Counted from the first letter of the stretch, positions 1-10,285 are shown. The stretch: 64,000 nucleotides of DNA from Mycobacterium kansasii ATCC 12478 (GCF_000157895.3 NC_022663.1:4278001-4342000), one strand, 5' to 3'. The notes: generated from the sequence alone by a model not told the origin. Made by a program: numbers and translations.

Positions 1-1
1 G

Positions 2-247
2 GTGCAGCGGATTGCTGCGTTGCCGGTCAATCAGCTGGTCATGATCAAGCTGGCGCTCAATTCGGCTCTGCTGCAACAGGGTGTGGCCACCAGCAGGATG
101 GTCAGCACGGTGTTCGACGGCATTGCCCGGCACACGCCCGAGGGACACGCCTTCGTCGCCGACGCGGTCGAGCACGGCTTCCGCGATGCCGTCAAGCACC
201 GCGACGGGCCGTTCGGCGACTACGGCCGGAAAGCGTCCGGAGTGTAG
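2..247 (+). CDS. echA4: Enoyl-CoA hydratase/isomerase family protein, C-terminal part (EchA4-like)
   Basis: Only the last 81 or so codons are present; the 5' part lies before the window. The visible part is helical, with a segment reading LPVNQLVMIKLALNSALLQQ followed by RHTPEGHAFVADAVEHGFRDAV. This is the pattern of the C-terminal helical region of crotonase-fold enzymes, which closes the active site and helps oligomerisation. The assignment to EchA4 rests mainly on position: it directly precedes a PaaX-like regulator and EchA5, as Rv0673-Rv0674-Rv0675 do in M. tuberculosis. It probably acts in fatty-acid or steroid side-chain beta-oxidation. No catalytic residues are visible, so the activity cannot be confirmed here. 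Confidence 0.75.
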   Translation: MQRIAALPVNQLVMIKLALNSALLQQGVATSRMVSTVFDGIARHTPEGHAFVADAVEHGFRDAVKHRDGPFGDYGRKASGV

Positions 248-251
248 CTTC

Positions 252-986
252 ATGCCGAAATCGCTGGCGCGCATGACCGCCCGGTCAGTGGTGCTCAGCG
301 TGCTGCTCGGCGCGCATCCCGCGTGGGCCAGCGCCAGCGAATTGGTCAGGCTTACAGCCGATTTCGGTATCAAGGAAACGGCGTTGCGGGTGGCGCTGAC
401 CCGCATGGTGAGCGCCGGCGATCTGGTCCGGTCCGCCGACGGCTATCGGCTTTCGGATCGGTTGCTGGCGCGCCAGCGGCGCCAGGACGAGGCTATGCGC
501 CCGCGGGTCCGCGACTGGAACGGCTCCTGGCGTCTGGTAGTGATCACCAGCGTCGGCAATGACGCTCGCACCCGCGCCGCGTTGCGAACCACCCTGCAGG
601 ACAAGCGGTTCGGTGAACTACGCGAAGGGGTGTGGCTGCGGCCTGACAACCTCGACCTCGAACTTCCCCCTGGTATCACCACCCAGGTCCGGGTGCTCAG
701 CGCCCACGATGACGCACCCGCCGAGCTGGCGGCGCGGCTATGGGACCTAGCCGACTGGGCCGACGCCGGCGAGCAGTTGCTGGGCGAGATCGCCCAGGCC
801 GCAGACATTCCCGGTCGTTTCGTGGTGGCTGCCGCGATGGTCCGTCATTTGCTGACCGACCCGATGCTGCCCGCCGAACTGCTGCCCGCGCAGTGGCCGG
901 GGACCCGGCTGCGCGAGGCATACCACGACTTCGCCACCGAGCTGGCGAAACACCTTGACACATCCCAACTCCTGGAGGCGACATGA
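252..986 (+). CDS. PaaX-like transcriptional regulator (Rv0674 homologue)
   Basis: A 244-residue protein. The ATG at 252 lies 4 bp after the preceding stop and begins MPKSLARMTARSVVLSVLLG. Residues about 5-75 look like a winged helix-turn-helix (ASASELVRLTADFGIKETALRVALTRMV), and the middle and C-terminal parts match the PaaX layout (WNGSWRLVVI, FGELREGVWLRPDNL). PaaX proteins repress aromatic or acyl-CoA catabolic genes by binding CoA thioesters. Placement between two enoyl-CoA hydratases, with a 4-bp overlap into echA5, suggests local control of an acyl-CoA degradation operon. The ligand is unknown. Confidence 0.75.
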   Translation: MPKSLARMTARSVVLSVLLGAHPAWASASELVRLTADFGIKETALRVALTRMVSAGDLVRSADGYRLSDRLLARQRRQDEAMRPRVRDWNGSWRLVVITSVGNDARTRAALRTTLQDKRFGELREGVWLRPDNLDLELPPGITTQVRVLSAHDDAPAELAARLWDLADWADAGEQLLGEIAQAADIPGRFVVAAAMVRHLLTDPMLPAELLPAQWPGTRLREAYHDFATELAKHLDTSQLLEAT

Positions 987-1747
987 GCGATCTGGTGCTG
1001 GTGGACCGCAACGGTCCGGTGACCACGGTGGTCATCAACCGGCCGGAGGCACGTAACGCGGTCAACGGCCCGACGGCCGCCGCACTCTACTCGGCGTTCG
1101 AGCAGTTCGACCGTGACGACGCGGCTGCGGTGGCGGTGTTGTGCGGCAACGGCGGAACCTTTTGCGCCGGGGCCGATTTGAAGGCTTTCGGCACCGCGGA
1201 GGCCAATGCCGTACACCGCACGGGCCCGGGTCCGATGGGCCCGTCGCGGATGGTGCTGTCCAAACCGGTGATCGCCGCTGTCAGCGGCTACGCCGTAGCC
1301 GGTGGTCTGGAATTGGCGTTGTGGTGTGACCTGCGCGTGGCCGAGGAGGACGCTGTGTTCGGGGTTTTCTGCCGCCGCTGGGGAGTACCGCTGATCGACG
1401 GCGGCACGGTGCGGTTGCCGCGGTTGATCGGCCACAGCCGGGCGATGGACATGATCCTTACCGGCCGGGCGGTGGCGGCCGATGAGGCGCTGGCGATGGG
1501 ACTGGCCAATCGGGTGGTGCCCAAGGGGCAGGCGAGGCAGGCAGCCGAGGTGTTGGCGGCCGAGTTGGCTGCCCTGCCTCAGCAGTGTCTGCGGTCGGAT
1601 CGGCTGTCGGCACTGCACCAATGGGGATTGCCGGAGTCGGCGGCGCTCGATCTGGAATTCGCCAGCATCTCCCGGGTGGCGGCAGAGGCCTCGACGGGGG
1701 CCGCACGCTTCGCGGGAGGTGCCGGCCGCCACGGTGCGCCGGCGTGA
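983..1747 (+). CDS. echA5: Enoyl-CoA hydratase/isomerase (EchA5-like)
   Basis: A 254-residue crotonase-superfamily protein starting at ATG 983, overlapping the upstream regulator by 4 bp (ATGA). It shows the N-terminal INRPEARNAVN motif, the oxyanion-hole segment GGTFCAGADLKAF, and the second oxyanion segment SGYAVAGGLELALWCDLRVA around residues 95-115. The segment after that, WGVPLIDGGTVRLPRLIG, carries an aspartate where hydratases normally have a catalytic glutamate, so the exact reaction (hydratase, isomerase or other) is uncertain. It most likely acts in beta-oxidation. Its neighbours match Rv0675 of M. tuberculosis. Confidence 0.85.
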   Translation: MSDLVLVDRNGPVTTVVINRPEARNAVNGPTAAALYSAFEQFDRDDAAAVAVLCGNGGTFCAGADLKAFGTAEANAVHRTGPGPMGPSRMVLSKPVIAAVSGYAVAGGLELALWCDLRVAEEDAVFGVFCRRWGVPLIDGGTVRLPRLIGHSRAMDMILTGRAVAADEALAMGLANRVVPKGQARQAAEVLAAELAALPQQCLRSDRLSALHQWGLPESAALDLEFASISRVAAEASTGAARFAGGAGRHGAPA

Positions 1748-1767
1748 GCTGAACGGCGGTCGGCCGG

Positions 1768-2250
1768 TCAGCCGCCCTTGTTGATGGTGTTGCCCGATCC
1801 GATGTTGTCGACTTTCGGGTCACCGTCCTTATAGGTGATGGTGTTGTTGAGTCCCAGCACGCTCAGGTGCTGGTCGATCTTGTCGAAGGTGATCTTGTTG
1901 TTGGTGCCGCCGATGGTCACCGTCGAGCAGGTGCCGTTGACGGTGAGGGTGTTCTCCGAGCCGGCGACATTCAGCGACTTGCCGTCGGCACAGTCCAGGG
2001 TGGCGGTCGTCCCGATCGATCCGTAGTTCAGCATGTTGCCGATCTCGATCGACGCGGTCGTCGGGGGCCCGTTGGACGTCGACGGCGCCGCCGTTCCGCT
2101 GCTCGTCGCGGTTGTGGGCTTTCCGGAGCTGCTGGTGGCCGGCGGGGGATTGGCCGTCGAACTGCAGCCGACCAGCCCGACGGCCGTTGCACCGAGTGCC
2201 AGTGTCAGAGCGATCGCGGACAGCCGCGGCGTGGAGACATGAGTGCGCAT
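1768..2250 (-). CDS. DUF3060 lipoprotein (Rv0679c-like)
   Basis: A 160-residue predicted lipoprotein. A signal peptide (ALTLALGATAVGLVGC) ends in a lipobox with the acylated cysteine at about residue 29, followed by a Ser/Thr/Pro-rich linker. The C-terminal half contains repeated short beta strands with NTLTVNGTC, TVTIGGTNNKITFDK and LNNTITYKDGDP, typical of mycobacterial DUF3060 proteins. It is probably cell-envelope anchored. No enzymatic function is known. It is convergent with echA5 (20 bp between stop codons) and lies just downstream of a second DUF3060 gene on the same strand. Confidence 0.8.
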   Translation of the reverse strand: MRTHVSTPRLSAIALTLALGATAVGLVGCSSTANPPPATSSSGKPTTATSSGTAAPSTSNGPPTTASIEIGNMLNYGSIGTTATLDCADGKSLNVAGSENTLTVNGTCSTVTIGGTNNKITFDKIDQHLSVLGLNNTITYKDGDPKVDNIGSGNTINKGG

Positions 2251-2265
2251 CGGCTCCTCGATTCC

Positions 2266-2652
2266 TTAGGGGCCCACTCGCTGGAGCCGGTTGACCATAC
2301 CCAGTTCGCGGCCGCGATCCCAGATGAACGGATCGCCGTTCTTGAAGAACACCGTCTGATCCCAACCGTAGACGGTGATGTCGTTGATCACCGTGTCGGC
2401 GACGACCGTGTTGGACGAGCCCATCACCGTCACGGCCCAGCACGTTCCCTTCGCCGTGATGATATTGGCGGTGCCGTTGACCAACAGGGTCGAATCGTTG
2501 CAGTCCAAGACCTGCTCGAGGCCCTCACCGGTGATATGGGTGTCGCCGTTTTTCGCGTGCGCGGCCGGCGCTTGCGCGATTGACGTGACGGCGGTGGTGA
2601 CGACGGTGACGACGCAGCTGGCCAGTGACACGGCGGCGGTCGTCCATTTCAC
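2266..2652 (-). CDS. DUF3060 exported protein (Rv0680c-like)
   Basis: A 128-residue secreted or envelope protein. The GTG at 2652 is chosen because GGAGGGGG stands about 6 bases before it; an in-frame start 51 bases further upstream lacks such a site. An N-terminal hydrophobic signal sequence (SLASCVVTVVTTAVTSIAQA) is followed by AHA, a likely signal peptidase I site. The mature part has the DUF3060 strand repeats (DSTLLVNGTANIITAKGTC, SSNTVVADTVINDITVYG). It sits 15 bp before the lipoprotein gene in the same direction, so the two are probably co-transcribed. Function is unknown. Confidence 0.75.
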   Translation of the reverse strand: MKWTTAAVSLASCVVTVVTTAVTSIAQAPAAHAKNGDTHITGEGLEQVLDCNDSTLLVNGTANIITAKGTCWAVTVMGSSNTVVADTVINDITVYGWDQTVFFKNGDPFIWDRGRELGMVNRLQRVGP

Positions 2653-2799
2653 TGCGGGCCCCCTCCGTTGGACGCGTGATCGGTGCTCGATCGAGGTGTG
2701 CACCTAGCCTAGGTGCAGTGCCCTGCCCGACGACAGCGTTGAGCGCATTTGGTCGACACCCCGCCGCGCCCGCATCTGGCGCGGTCGATCCACGGTCGA

Positions 2800-2822
2800 G
2801 TCAACTAGAGTCATTAGTTGAC
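2800..2822. promoter_or_regulatory. Inverted repeat, probable operator of the TetR gene and the divergent DUF3060 pair
   Basis: Perfect 8-bp arms GTCAACTA (2800-2807) and TAGTTGAC (2815-2822) with a 7-bp spacer. It lies in the divergent region between the DUF3060 genes and the TetR-family gene. The size and symmetry suit a TetR-type dimer. A further GTTGAC at 2829-2834 repeats one arm. Binding by the adjacent regulator is inferred from position. Confidence 0.55.
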
Positions 2823-2870
2823 CCACCGTTGACCTCCCACAACCGCAGCGGCGATGACCCACCGTCATCG

Positions 2871-2897
2871 CACATTGAGCACATTGAGCACATTGAG
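2871..2897. repeat. Three tandem copies of a 9-bp repeat before the TetR gene
   Basis: CACATTGAG occurs three times back to back (2871-2879, 2880-2888, 2889-2897), ending 19 bp before the start codon at 2917. Being a multiple of 9 in a probable leader, the copy number could vary by slippage. It is far too short and regular to be a CRISPR array. Confidence 0.6.
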
Positions 2898-2916
2898 CAA
2901 TTGAAGGACGATCGTC

Positions 2917-3564
2917 ATGGCAGCTTCGCCGGAACCGCCGTCAACGGCTGGTCGCCAGCGCGCTGTGAAAGCCGCGGCGCGGCCGGCCAAGTTGAGCCGA
3001 GATTCCATCGTCGAGGGTGCCCTGACTTTCCTGGACCGGGAGGGCTGGGATTCGCTGACCATCAACGCGTTGGCGACCCAACTGGGGACCAAGGGGCCGT
3101 CGCTGTACAACCACGTGGACAGTCTCGAGGACCTGCGCCGCGCGGTGCGGGTTCGGGTGATCGACGACATCATCACGATGCTGAACCGGGTCGGCGAGGG
3201 GCGTGCCCGTGATGACGCGGTACTGGTGATGGCCGGTGCGTACCGCAGCTATGCCCACCACCATCCGGGTCGGTACTCGGCATTCACCCGGATGCCGTTG
3301 GGCGGGGACGATCCCGACTACGCCGCGGCGACCAGAAGTGCCGCCGCGCCGGTGATCGCGGTGCTGTCCTCCTACGGCCTGGAAGGCGAAGAGGCCTTTT
3401 ACGCGGCGCTGGAGTTCTGGTCGGCACTACACGGGTTCGTGCTGTTGGAAATGACCGGCGTGATGGATGAGATCGATACCGACGCGGTGTTCTCCGACAT
3501 GGTGTTGCGCCTGGCAGCGGGGATGGAAAAGCGCACCGCGGAGCACGGTGCCAAGCAGGCCTAA
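2917..3564 (+). CDS. TetR/AcrR family transcriptional regulator (Rv0681-like)
   Basis: A 215-residue regulator. Residues about 27-75 form the HTH domain (DSIVEGALTFLDREGWDSLT, then LGTKGPSLYNHVDSLEDLRR), and the C-terminal part resembles TetR_C domains with WSALHGFVLLEMTG near residue 170. It precedes rpsL as Rv0681 does in M. tuberculosis. Upstream lie a perfect inverted repeat and three tandem 9-bp repeats. Target genes and ligand are unknown; autoregulation and control of the divergent DUF3060 pair are reasonable inferences. Confidence 0.85.
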   Translation: MAASPEPPSTAGRQRAVKAAARPAKLSRDSIVEGALTFLDREGWDSLTINALATQLGTKGPSLYNHVDSLEDLRRAVRVRVIDDIITMLNRVGEGRARDDAVLVMAGAYRSYAHHHPGRYSAFTRMPLGGDDPDYAAATRSAAAPVIAVLSSYGLEGEEAFYAALEFWSALHGFVLLEMTGVMDEIDTDAVFSDMVLRLAAGMEKRTAEHGAKQA

Positions 3565-3616
3565 CGCTGATTCGGGACGCCCGGATAACGGATCTCCGCT
3601 TGGTTCGGGCACCACT

Positions 3617-3646
3617 TTGACCTGCCCGACCGGCGAGCGGTATTGT
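3617..3646 (+). promoter_or_regulatory. Probable promoter of the rpsL-rpsG-fusA1 operon
   Basis: The region 3565-3906 has no supported gene. It contains TTGACC (3617-3622), an 18-bp spacer and TATTGT (3641-3646), a good housekeeping sigma factor promoter. Transcription from it would give a leader of about 250 nt before rpsL. I see nothing else with clear meaning in this gap. Confidence 0.6.
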
Positions 3647-3906
3647 GGTTGCTCGTGCCTGGCGGCCTACAGCGCCCGACTTGAGGGCGTGGATGCCGGG
3701 CCAATTCGCATGTCCATGATGTCACCGAGATGTGATGGACGAGGCGGGTTGAGTTCGGAGGCCAACCGCATGCGACACACCCGGCAGCGGGGTACGGCGT
3801 TGACACGGCGTTGATTCCGAGGCAGGGCATAACTGCAGTACAAGGACTTGATAGGAATACGGGGACCGGAGCCGGACCCTCAGACAGCGACAAAGAAAGC
3901 CGGTAG

Positions 3907-4281
3907 ATGCCAACCATTCAGCAGCTGGTCCGAAAGGGTCGTCGGGACAAGATCGCCAAGGTCAAGACCGCGGCCCTCAAGGGCAGCCCGCAGCGCCGTG
4001 GCGTGTGCACTCGGGTGTACACCACCACTCCGAGGAAGCCGAACTCGGCGCTTCGCAAGGTCGCGCGGGTGAAGCTGACGAGTCAGGTTGAGGTCACGGC
4101 GTACATCCCCGGCGAGGGCCACAACCTGCAGGAGCACTCGATGGTGCTGGTGCGTGGCGGCCGGGTGAAGGACCTGCCCGGTGTGCGGTACAAAATCATC
4201 CGCGGTTCGCTCGACACCCAGGGAGTGAAGAACCGCAAGCAGGCTCGCAGCCGTTACGGCGCCAAGAAGGAGAAGAGCTGA
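3907..4281 (+). CDS. rpsL: 30S ribosomal protein S12
   Basis: A 124-residue S12, starting MPTIQQLVRKGRRDK and ending in a basic GAKKEKS tail. S12 lines the decoding centre and is the streptomycin target. The two loops where resistance substitutions arise keep wild-type lysines (TTPRKPNSALRK and GGRVKDLPGVRY), so no rpsL streptomycin-resistance change is seen. The stop codon overlaps the rpsG start by one base (TGATG), showing translational coupling. Confidence 0.98.
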   Translation: MPTIQQLVRKGRRDKIAKVKTAALKGSPQRRGVCTRVYTTTPRKPNSALRKVARVKLTSQVEVTAYIPGEGHNLQEHSMVLVRGGRVKDLPGVRYKIIRGSLDTQGVKNRKQARSRYGAKKEKS

Positions 4282-4751
4282 TGCCGCGCAAGGGGCCGGC
4301 GCCCAAGCGTCCGTTGGTCAACGACCCGGTGTACGGGTCGCAGCTGGTCACCCAACTGGTGAACAAGGTTCTGCTGAAGGGGAAGAAATCCCTGGCCGAG
4401 CGCATTGTTTATGGAGCGCTCGAACATGCCCGCGACAAGACCGGCACCGATCCCGTCATCACCCTCAAGCGCGCTCTCGACAACGTCAAACCGGCCTTGG
4501 AGGTCCGCAGCCGCCGCGTGGGTGGTGCGACCTACCAAGTGCCGGTCGAGGTGCGCCCGGACCGGTCGACCACGCTCGCGCTGCGCTGGCTCGTCGGCTA
4601 CTCGCGGCAACGCCGGGAGAAGACGATGATCGAACGGTTGGCAAACGAGATTCTGGATGCCAGCAACGGCCTAGGGGCCTCTGTCAAGCGGCGTGAGGAC
4701 ACCCACAAGATGGCCGAGGCGAACCGCGCCTTTGCGCATTATCGCTGGTGA
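4281..4751 (+). CDS. rpsG: 30S ribosomal protein S7
   Basis: A 156-residue S7, the normal actinobacterial length. It begins MPRKGPAPKRPLVNDPVYGS and carries the conserved core VGGATYQVPVEVRPDR and the C-terminal EANRAFAHYRW. S7 nucleates assembly of the 30S head and contacts E-site tRNA. It is coupled to rpsL by a one-base overlap and lies 75 bp before fusA1, the classical str operon order. Confidence 0.98.
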   Translation: MPRKGPAPKRPLVNDPVYGSQLVTQLVNKVLLKGKKSLAERIVYGALEHARDKTGTDPVITLKRALDNVKPALEVRSRRVGGATYQVPVEVRPDRSTTLALRWLVGYSRQRREKTMIERLANEILDASNGLGASVKRREDTHKMAEANRAFAHYRW

Positions 4752-4826
4752 GAGCCGCCGGCGAAAAGCGGCCGGGCGCAACCGACAGCGAACTAACTAC
4801 GCAACCGAAAGAGTGGGAAGACTTCT

Positions 4827-6932
<2,106 letters not shown>

Positions 6933-7033
6933 GCCGAGCGTTGCGCGTAAGCTAGCTCGGTTACCACGGCGGCAAAACTAGAAAAACATCAACACTGCTT
7001 TTATAAGCACCAACAGTCCAGGAGGACACAGAA

Positions 7034-8224
7034 GTGGCGAAGGCGAAGTTCCAGCGGACCAAGCCCCACGTCAACATCGGGACCATCGGTCACGTTGACC
7101 ACGGCAAGACCACCCTGACCGCGGCTATCACCAAGGTCCTGCATGACAAGTTCCCGGACCTGAACGAGTCGAAGGCGTTCGACCAGATCGACAACGCTCC
7201 TGAGGAGCGCCAGCGCGGTATCACGATCAACATCGCGCACGTGGAGTACCAGACCGAGAAGCGGCACTATGCACACGTCGACGCGCCGGGCCACGCCGAC
7301 TACATCAAGAACATGATCACCGGCGCCGCCCAGATGGACGGCGCGATCCTGGTGGTCGCCGCCACGGACGGCCCGATGCCGCAGACCCGTGAGCACGTGC
7401 TGCTCGCACGTCAGGTGGGTGTGCCCTACATCCTGGTCGCGCTGAACAAGGCCGACGCCGTCGACGACGAGGAGTTGCTCGAACTCGTCGAGATGGAGGT
7501 CCGCGAGCTGCTGGCCGCCCAGGAGTTCGACGAGGACGCCCCGGTGGTGCGGGTCTCGGCACTGAAGGCCCTCGAGGGCGACCCCAAGTGGGTGGAGTCG
7601 GTGGAGCAGCTGATGGATGCGGTCGACGAGTCGATCCCCGACCCGGTCCGTGAGACCGACAAGCCGTTCCTGATGCCCGTCGAGGACGTCTTCACGATCA
7701 CCGGCCGCGGCACCGTGGTCACCGGTCGTGTGGAGCGCGGCGTGGTCAACGTCAACGAGGAAGTCGAGATCGTCGGCATCCGTCCGACCACCACCAAGAC
7801 CACGGTCACCGGTGTGGAGATGTTCCGCAAGCTGCTCGACCAGGGTCAGGCCGGTGACAACGTCGGGCTGTTGCTGCGTGGTGTCAAGCGTGAGGACGTC
7901 GAGCGCGGCCAGGTCGTCATCAAGCCCGGCACCACAACCCCGCACACCGAGTTCGAGGGCCAGGTTTACATCCTGTCCAAGGACGAGGGTGGCCGGCACA
8001 CGCCGTTCTTCAACAACTACCGTCCGCAGTTCTACTTCCGCACCACCGACGTGACCGGTGTGGTGACGCTGCCGGAGGGCACCGAGATGGTGATGCCCGG
8101 TGACAACACCAACATCGCGGTGAAGCTGATCCAGCCCGTCGCCATGGACGAAGGTCTTCGGTTCGCGATCCGTGAAGGCGGCCGTACCGTCGGCGCCGGC
8201 CGAGTCACCAAGATCATCAAGTAG
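7034..8224 (+). CDS. tuf: Elongation factor Tu
   Basis: A 396-residue EF-Tu preceded by AGGAGG about 10 bases before the ATG codon context at 7034. G1 is GHVDHGKTTL (about residues 19-28), G3 DAPGHADYIKN and G4 NKAD; the C-terminal beta-barrels end FAIREGGRTVGAGRVTKIIK. It delivers aminoacyl-tRNA to the ribosomal A site. It is the last gene of the str operon and is followed by a strong hairpin. The coding sequence is strongly biased to C-ending codons, as expected for a very highly expressed gene. Confidence 0.98.
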   Translation: MAKAKFQRTKPHVNIGTIGHVDHGKTTLTAAITKVLHDKFPDLNESKAFDQIDNAPEERQRGITINIAHVEYQTEKRHYAHVDAPGHADYIKNMITGAAQMDGAILVVAATDGPMPQTREHVLLARQVGVPYILVALNKADAVDDEELLELVEMEVRELLAAQEFDEDAPVVRVSALKALEGDPKWVESVEQLMDAVDESIPDPVRETDKPFLMPVEDVFTITGRGTVVTGRVERGVVNVNEEVEIVGIRPTTTKTTVTGVEMFRKLLDQGQAGDNVGLLLRGVKREDVERGQVVIKPGTTTPHTEFEGQVYILSKDEGGRHTPFFNNYRPQFYFRTTDVTGVVTLPEGTEMVMPGDNTNIAVKLIQPVAMDEGLRFAIREGGRTVGAGRVTKIIK

Positions 8225-8240
8225 CGCTAACCGGTTTATT

Positions 8241-8280
8241 ACCAGGCCCGGATTGCCGATCACGGCGATCCGGGCCTGGT
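8241..8280 (+). terminator. Hairpin after tuf
   Basis: ACCAGGCCCGGAT (8241-8253) is the exact reverse complement of ATCCGGGCCTGGT (8268-8280), and the inner bases TTGCC/GGCGA can extend the stem partly. It starts 16 bp after the tuf stop. There is only a short, weak T-run afterwards, as is common for mycobacterial terminators. Confidence 0.75.
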
Positions 8281-8385
8281 GCTTGGTGCCCTCGGCATTC
8301 GACCGGGTCCGGCGCTGTATGTGATCGGTAGCCGAGCATGCGCGCTAATCTGACACGACCTAACCGTGAAGCGAGGAGCAGGCAC

Positions 8386-9186
8386 ATGCTGGCGCGCTAT
8401 ATCAAGATGCAGTTGTTGGTGCTGTTGTGCGGCGGTCTGGTGGGGCCGATCTTCTTGATCGTCTACTTCACGCTGGGCCTGGGCAGCCTGCTGTCGTGGA
8501 TGTTCTATGTCGGTCTCCTGATCACCGTGGCGGATGTGCTGATCGCGCTGGCATTGACGAACTGGGGCGTCAAGACGGCGGCCAAGACGGCCGAACTCGA
8601 GCAGCGCGGCGTGTTGGCGCTCGCGCAAATCACCGGTCTCACCGAAACCGGGACCCGGATCAACGACCAACCGGTGGTCAAGGTGCACCTGCACATCGCC
8701 GGACCCGGCATCGTGCCGTTCGACAGCGAAGACCGGGTCATCGCCAGCGTGACCCGCCTCGGCAACCTGACCGCACGAAAGCTTGTCGTCCTGGTCGATC
8801 CGACCACCCAGCAATACCTGATCGACTGGGAGCGCAGCGCTCTGGTCAACGGCCTGCTCCCGGCGCAGTTCACCCTGGCCGAGGACAACAAGACTTACGA
8901 CTTGAGCGGGCAGGCCGGCCCGTTGATGGAGATCCTGCAGATCCTCAAGGCCAATGGCATTCCACTCAACCGGATGGTCGACATCCGGTCGAATCCGGCG
9001 TTGCGTCAGCAGATCCAAGCGGTGGTGCGACGGGCGGCCGAGCAGCAGGCACCGGGGTCCCAGCCGGCCGGTTCGCAGGCGTCGATCGCCGAGCGGCTGC
9101 AGGAGCTGGAGTCGCTGCGGGCCAGTGGCGTGGTGAACGATCAGGAGTACGCCAGCCGGCGGGCGCAGATCATCGCCGAAATCTGA
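8386..9186 (+). CDS. Conserved mycobacterial membrane protein (Rv0686-like)
   Basis: A 266-residue protein. ATG 8386 is preferred over an in-frame start 48 bases upstream because GAGGAG stands about 9 bases before it. Two hydrophobic segments (VLLCGGLVGPIFLIVYFTLG, then MFYVGLLITVADVLIALAL) occupy about residues 11-60. The rest is a soluble region ending in a short-C-terminal-domain-like motif (AERLQELESLRASGVVNDQEYASRRAQIIAEI region), often seen in bacterial membrane proteins. The function is unknown. Its position after tuf matches Rv0686. Confidence 0.75.
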   Translation: MLARYIKMQLLVLLCGGLVGPIFLIVYFTLGLGSLLSWMFYVGLLITVADVLIALALTNWGVKTAAKTAELEQRGVLALAQITGLTETGTRINDQPVVKVHLHIAGPGIVPFDSEDRVIASVTRLGNLTARKLVVLVDPTTQQYLIDWERSALVNGLLPAQFTLAEDNKTYDLSGQAGPLMEILQILKANGIPLNRMVDIRSNPALRQQIQAVVRRAAEQQAPGSQPAGSQASIAERLQELESLRASGVVNDQEYASRRAQIIAEI

Positions 9187-9404
9187 GCGGGACGGGTCGT
9201 CGCCGCGCGGTTGGATCGCGGCGGCCCGCCAACTCCGCCTACGGTTCGAGCGTGCGCCTACGGATTCCGGCGTGAACACACGGCGGCATACCGGCCTTGG
9301 ACTCGCCGTGGCCGCACAGTCAAAGCCGCCACTGCACACTCGGCCGGGCAAGGGGCCCGGCCGACTCGTCTACGGCGCCCCGCCGTCACCTCGACGCCGG
9401 GTGT

Positions 9405-9418
9405 TAGAACACGTTCCA
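9405..9418. promoter_or_regulatory. KstR-like operator before the mycofactocin-coupled dehydrogenase
   Basis: TAGAACACGTTCCA fits the published KstR consensus TnnAACnnGTTnnA at every fixed position. It lies 34 bp before the dehydrogenase start, a sensible place for repression. KstR is the TetR-type repressor of mycobacterial cholesterol catabolism. The match is read by eye; binding is not shown. Confidence 0.5.
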
Positions 9419-9451
9419 ATTCCGCTGCTAGCCTGACAGGCGGCGGAAGGG

Positions 9452-10276
9452 GTGCACGTGGCTGGATCACTACAAGGACGGGTCGCATTCGTCACCGGGG
9501 CTGCCCGCGCTCAGGGACGCTCGCACGCGGTGCGGCTGGCCCGGGAGGGCGCGGACATCATCGCTCTGGACATCTGTGCGCCGGCGTCGGACTGTCTCAC
9601 CTACCCCGCGGCCACGCCGGAGGACCTCAACGAGACCGTCCGCGCGGTGGAGGCCGAGGGCCGCAAGGTGCTGGCGCGCGAGGCCGATGTTCGCGACGGC
9701 CCGGCGTTGCAGCAGCTGGTGGCCGATGGCATCGAGGCTTTCGGCCGGCTGGACATTTTGGTGGCCAATGCCGGGGTGCTGGGCTGGGGGCGGCTCTGGG
9801 AACTCACCGATGAGCAGTGGGACACGGTCGTCGGGGTCAACCTCACCGGCACCTGGCAGACGCTGCGCGCCGCGGTGCCCGCCATGATCGAGGCGGGCAA
9901 CGGCGGGTCGATCGTGGTGGTCAGCTCTGCGGCGGGGCTGAAGGCCACGCCGGGTAATGGACACTACGCGGCGAGCAAGCACGGATTGGTTGCGTTGACC
10001 AACACGTTGGCGCTCGAGCTCGCCGAATTCGGTATCCGGGTCAACTCTATCCACCCGTATTCGGTAGACAGTCCGATGATCGAGCCCAAAGTGATGATGC
10101 AGATATTTGCCAACCATGCCGGCTATGTGCACAGCTTCCCACCAATGCCGTTGCAGCCCAAGGGGTTCATGACACCCGATGAGGTCTCCGACGTGGTTGT
10201 GTGGTTGGCCGGCGACGGCTCGGGCACGCTGACCGGAACGCAGATACCCGTCGACAAGGGCGCCTTGAAGTATTGA
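9452..10276 (+). CDS. Mycofactocin-coupled short-chain dehydrogenase/reductase (Rv0687-like)
   Basis: A 274-residue SDR. The cofactor motif is unusual for a classical SDR: GAARAQGRSHAVRLAREGAD around residue 17, typical of the subfamily that carries a non-exchangeable NAD and passes electrons to mycofactocin. The catalytic Ser-Tyr-Lys set appears as VVSSAAG, then HYAASKHG (Y and K). The end IPVDKGALKY is characteristic of the subfamily. GTG 9452 and GTG 9458 are both plausible starts; the second is better spaced from GGAAGGGG. It probably oxidises an alcohol or sterol-like substrate. The KstR-like site upstream supports a lipid link. Confidence 0.88.
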   Translation: MHVAGSLQGRVAFVTGAARAQGRSHAVRLAREGADIIALDICAPASDCLTYPAATPEDLNETVRAVEAEGRKVLAREADVRDGPALQQLVADGIEAFGRLDILVANAGVLGWGRLWELTDEQWDTVVGVNLTGTWQTLRAAVPAMIEAGNGGSIVVVSSAAGLKATPGNGHYAASKHGLVALTNTLALELAEFGIRVNSIHPYSVDSPMIEPKVMMQIFANHAGYVHSFPPMPLQPKGFMTPDEVSDVVVWLAGDGSGTLTGTQIPVDKGALKY

Positions 10277-10285
10277 CGCGCGATC

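Noticed and set aside
2871..2897. CRISPR-like repeats
   Set aside because: Three contiguous 9-bp units without spacers are a simple tandem repeat. No CRISPR array or cas gene is present in the window.
7001..8263. Minus-strand frame of 420 codons opposite tuf
   Set aside because: It arises from the strong third-position GC bias of tuf and has no recognisable domain.
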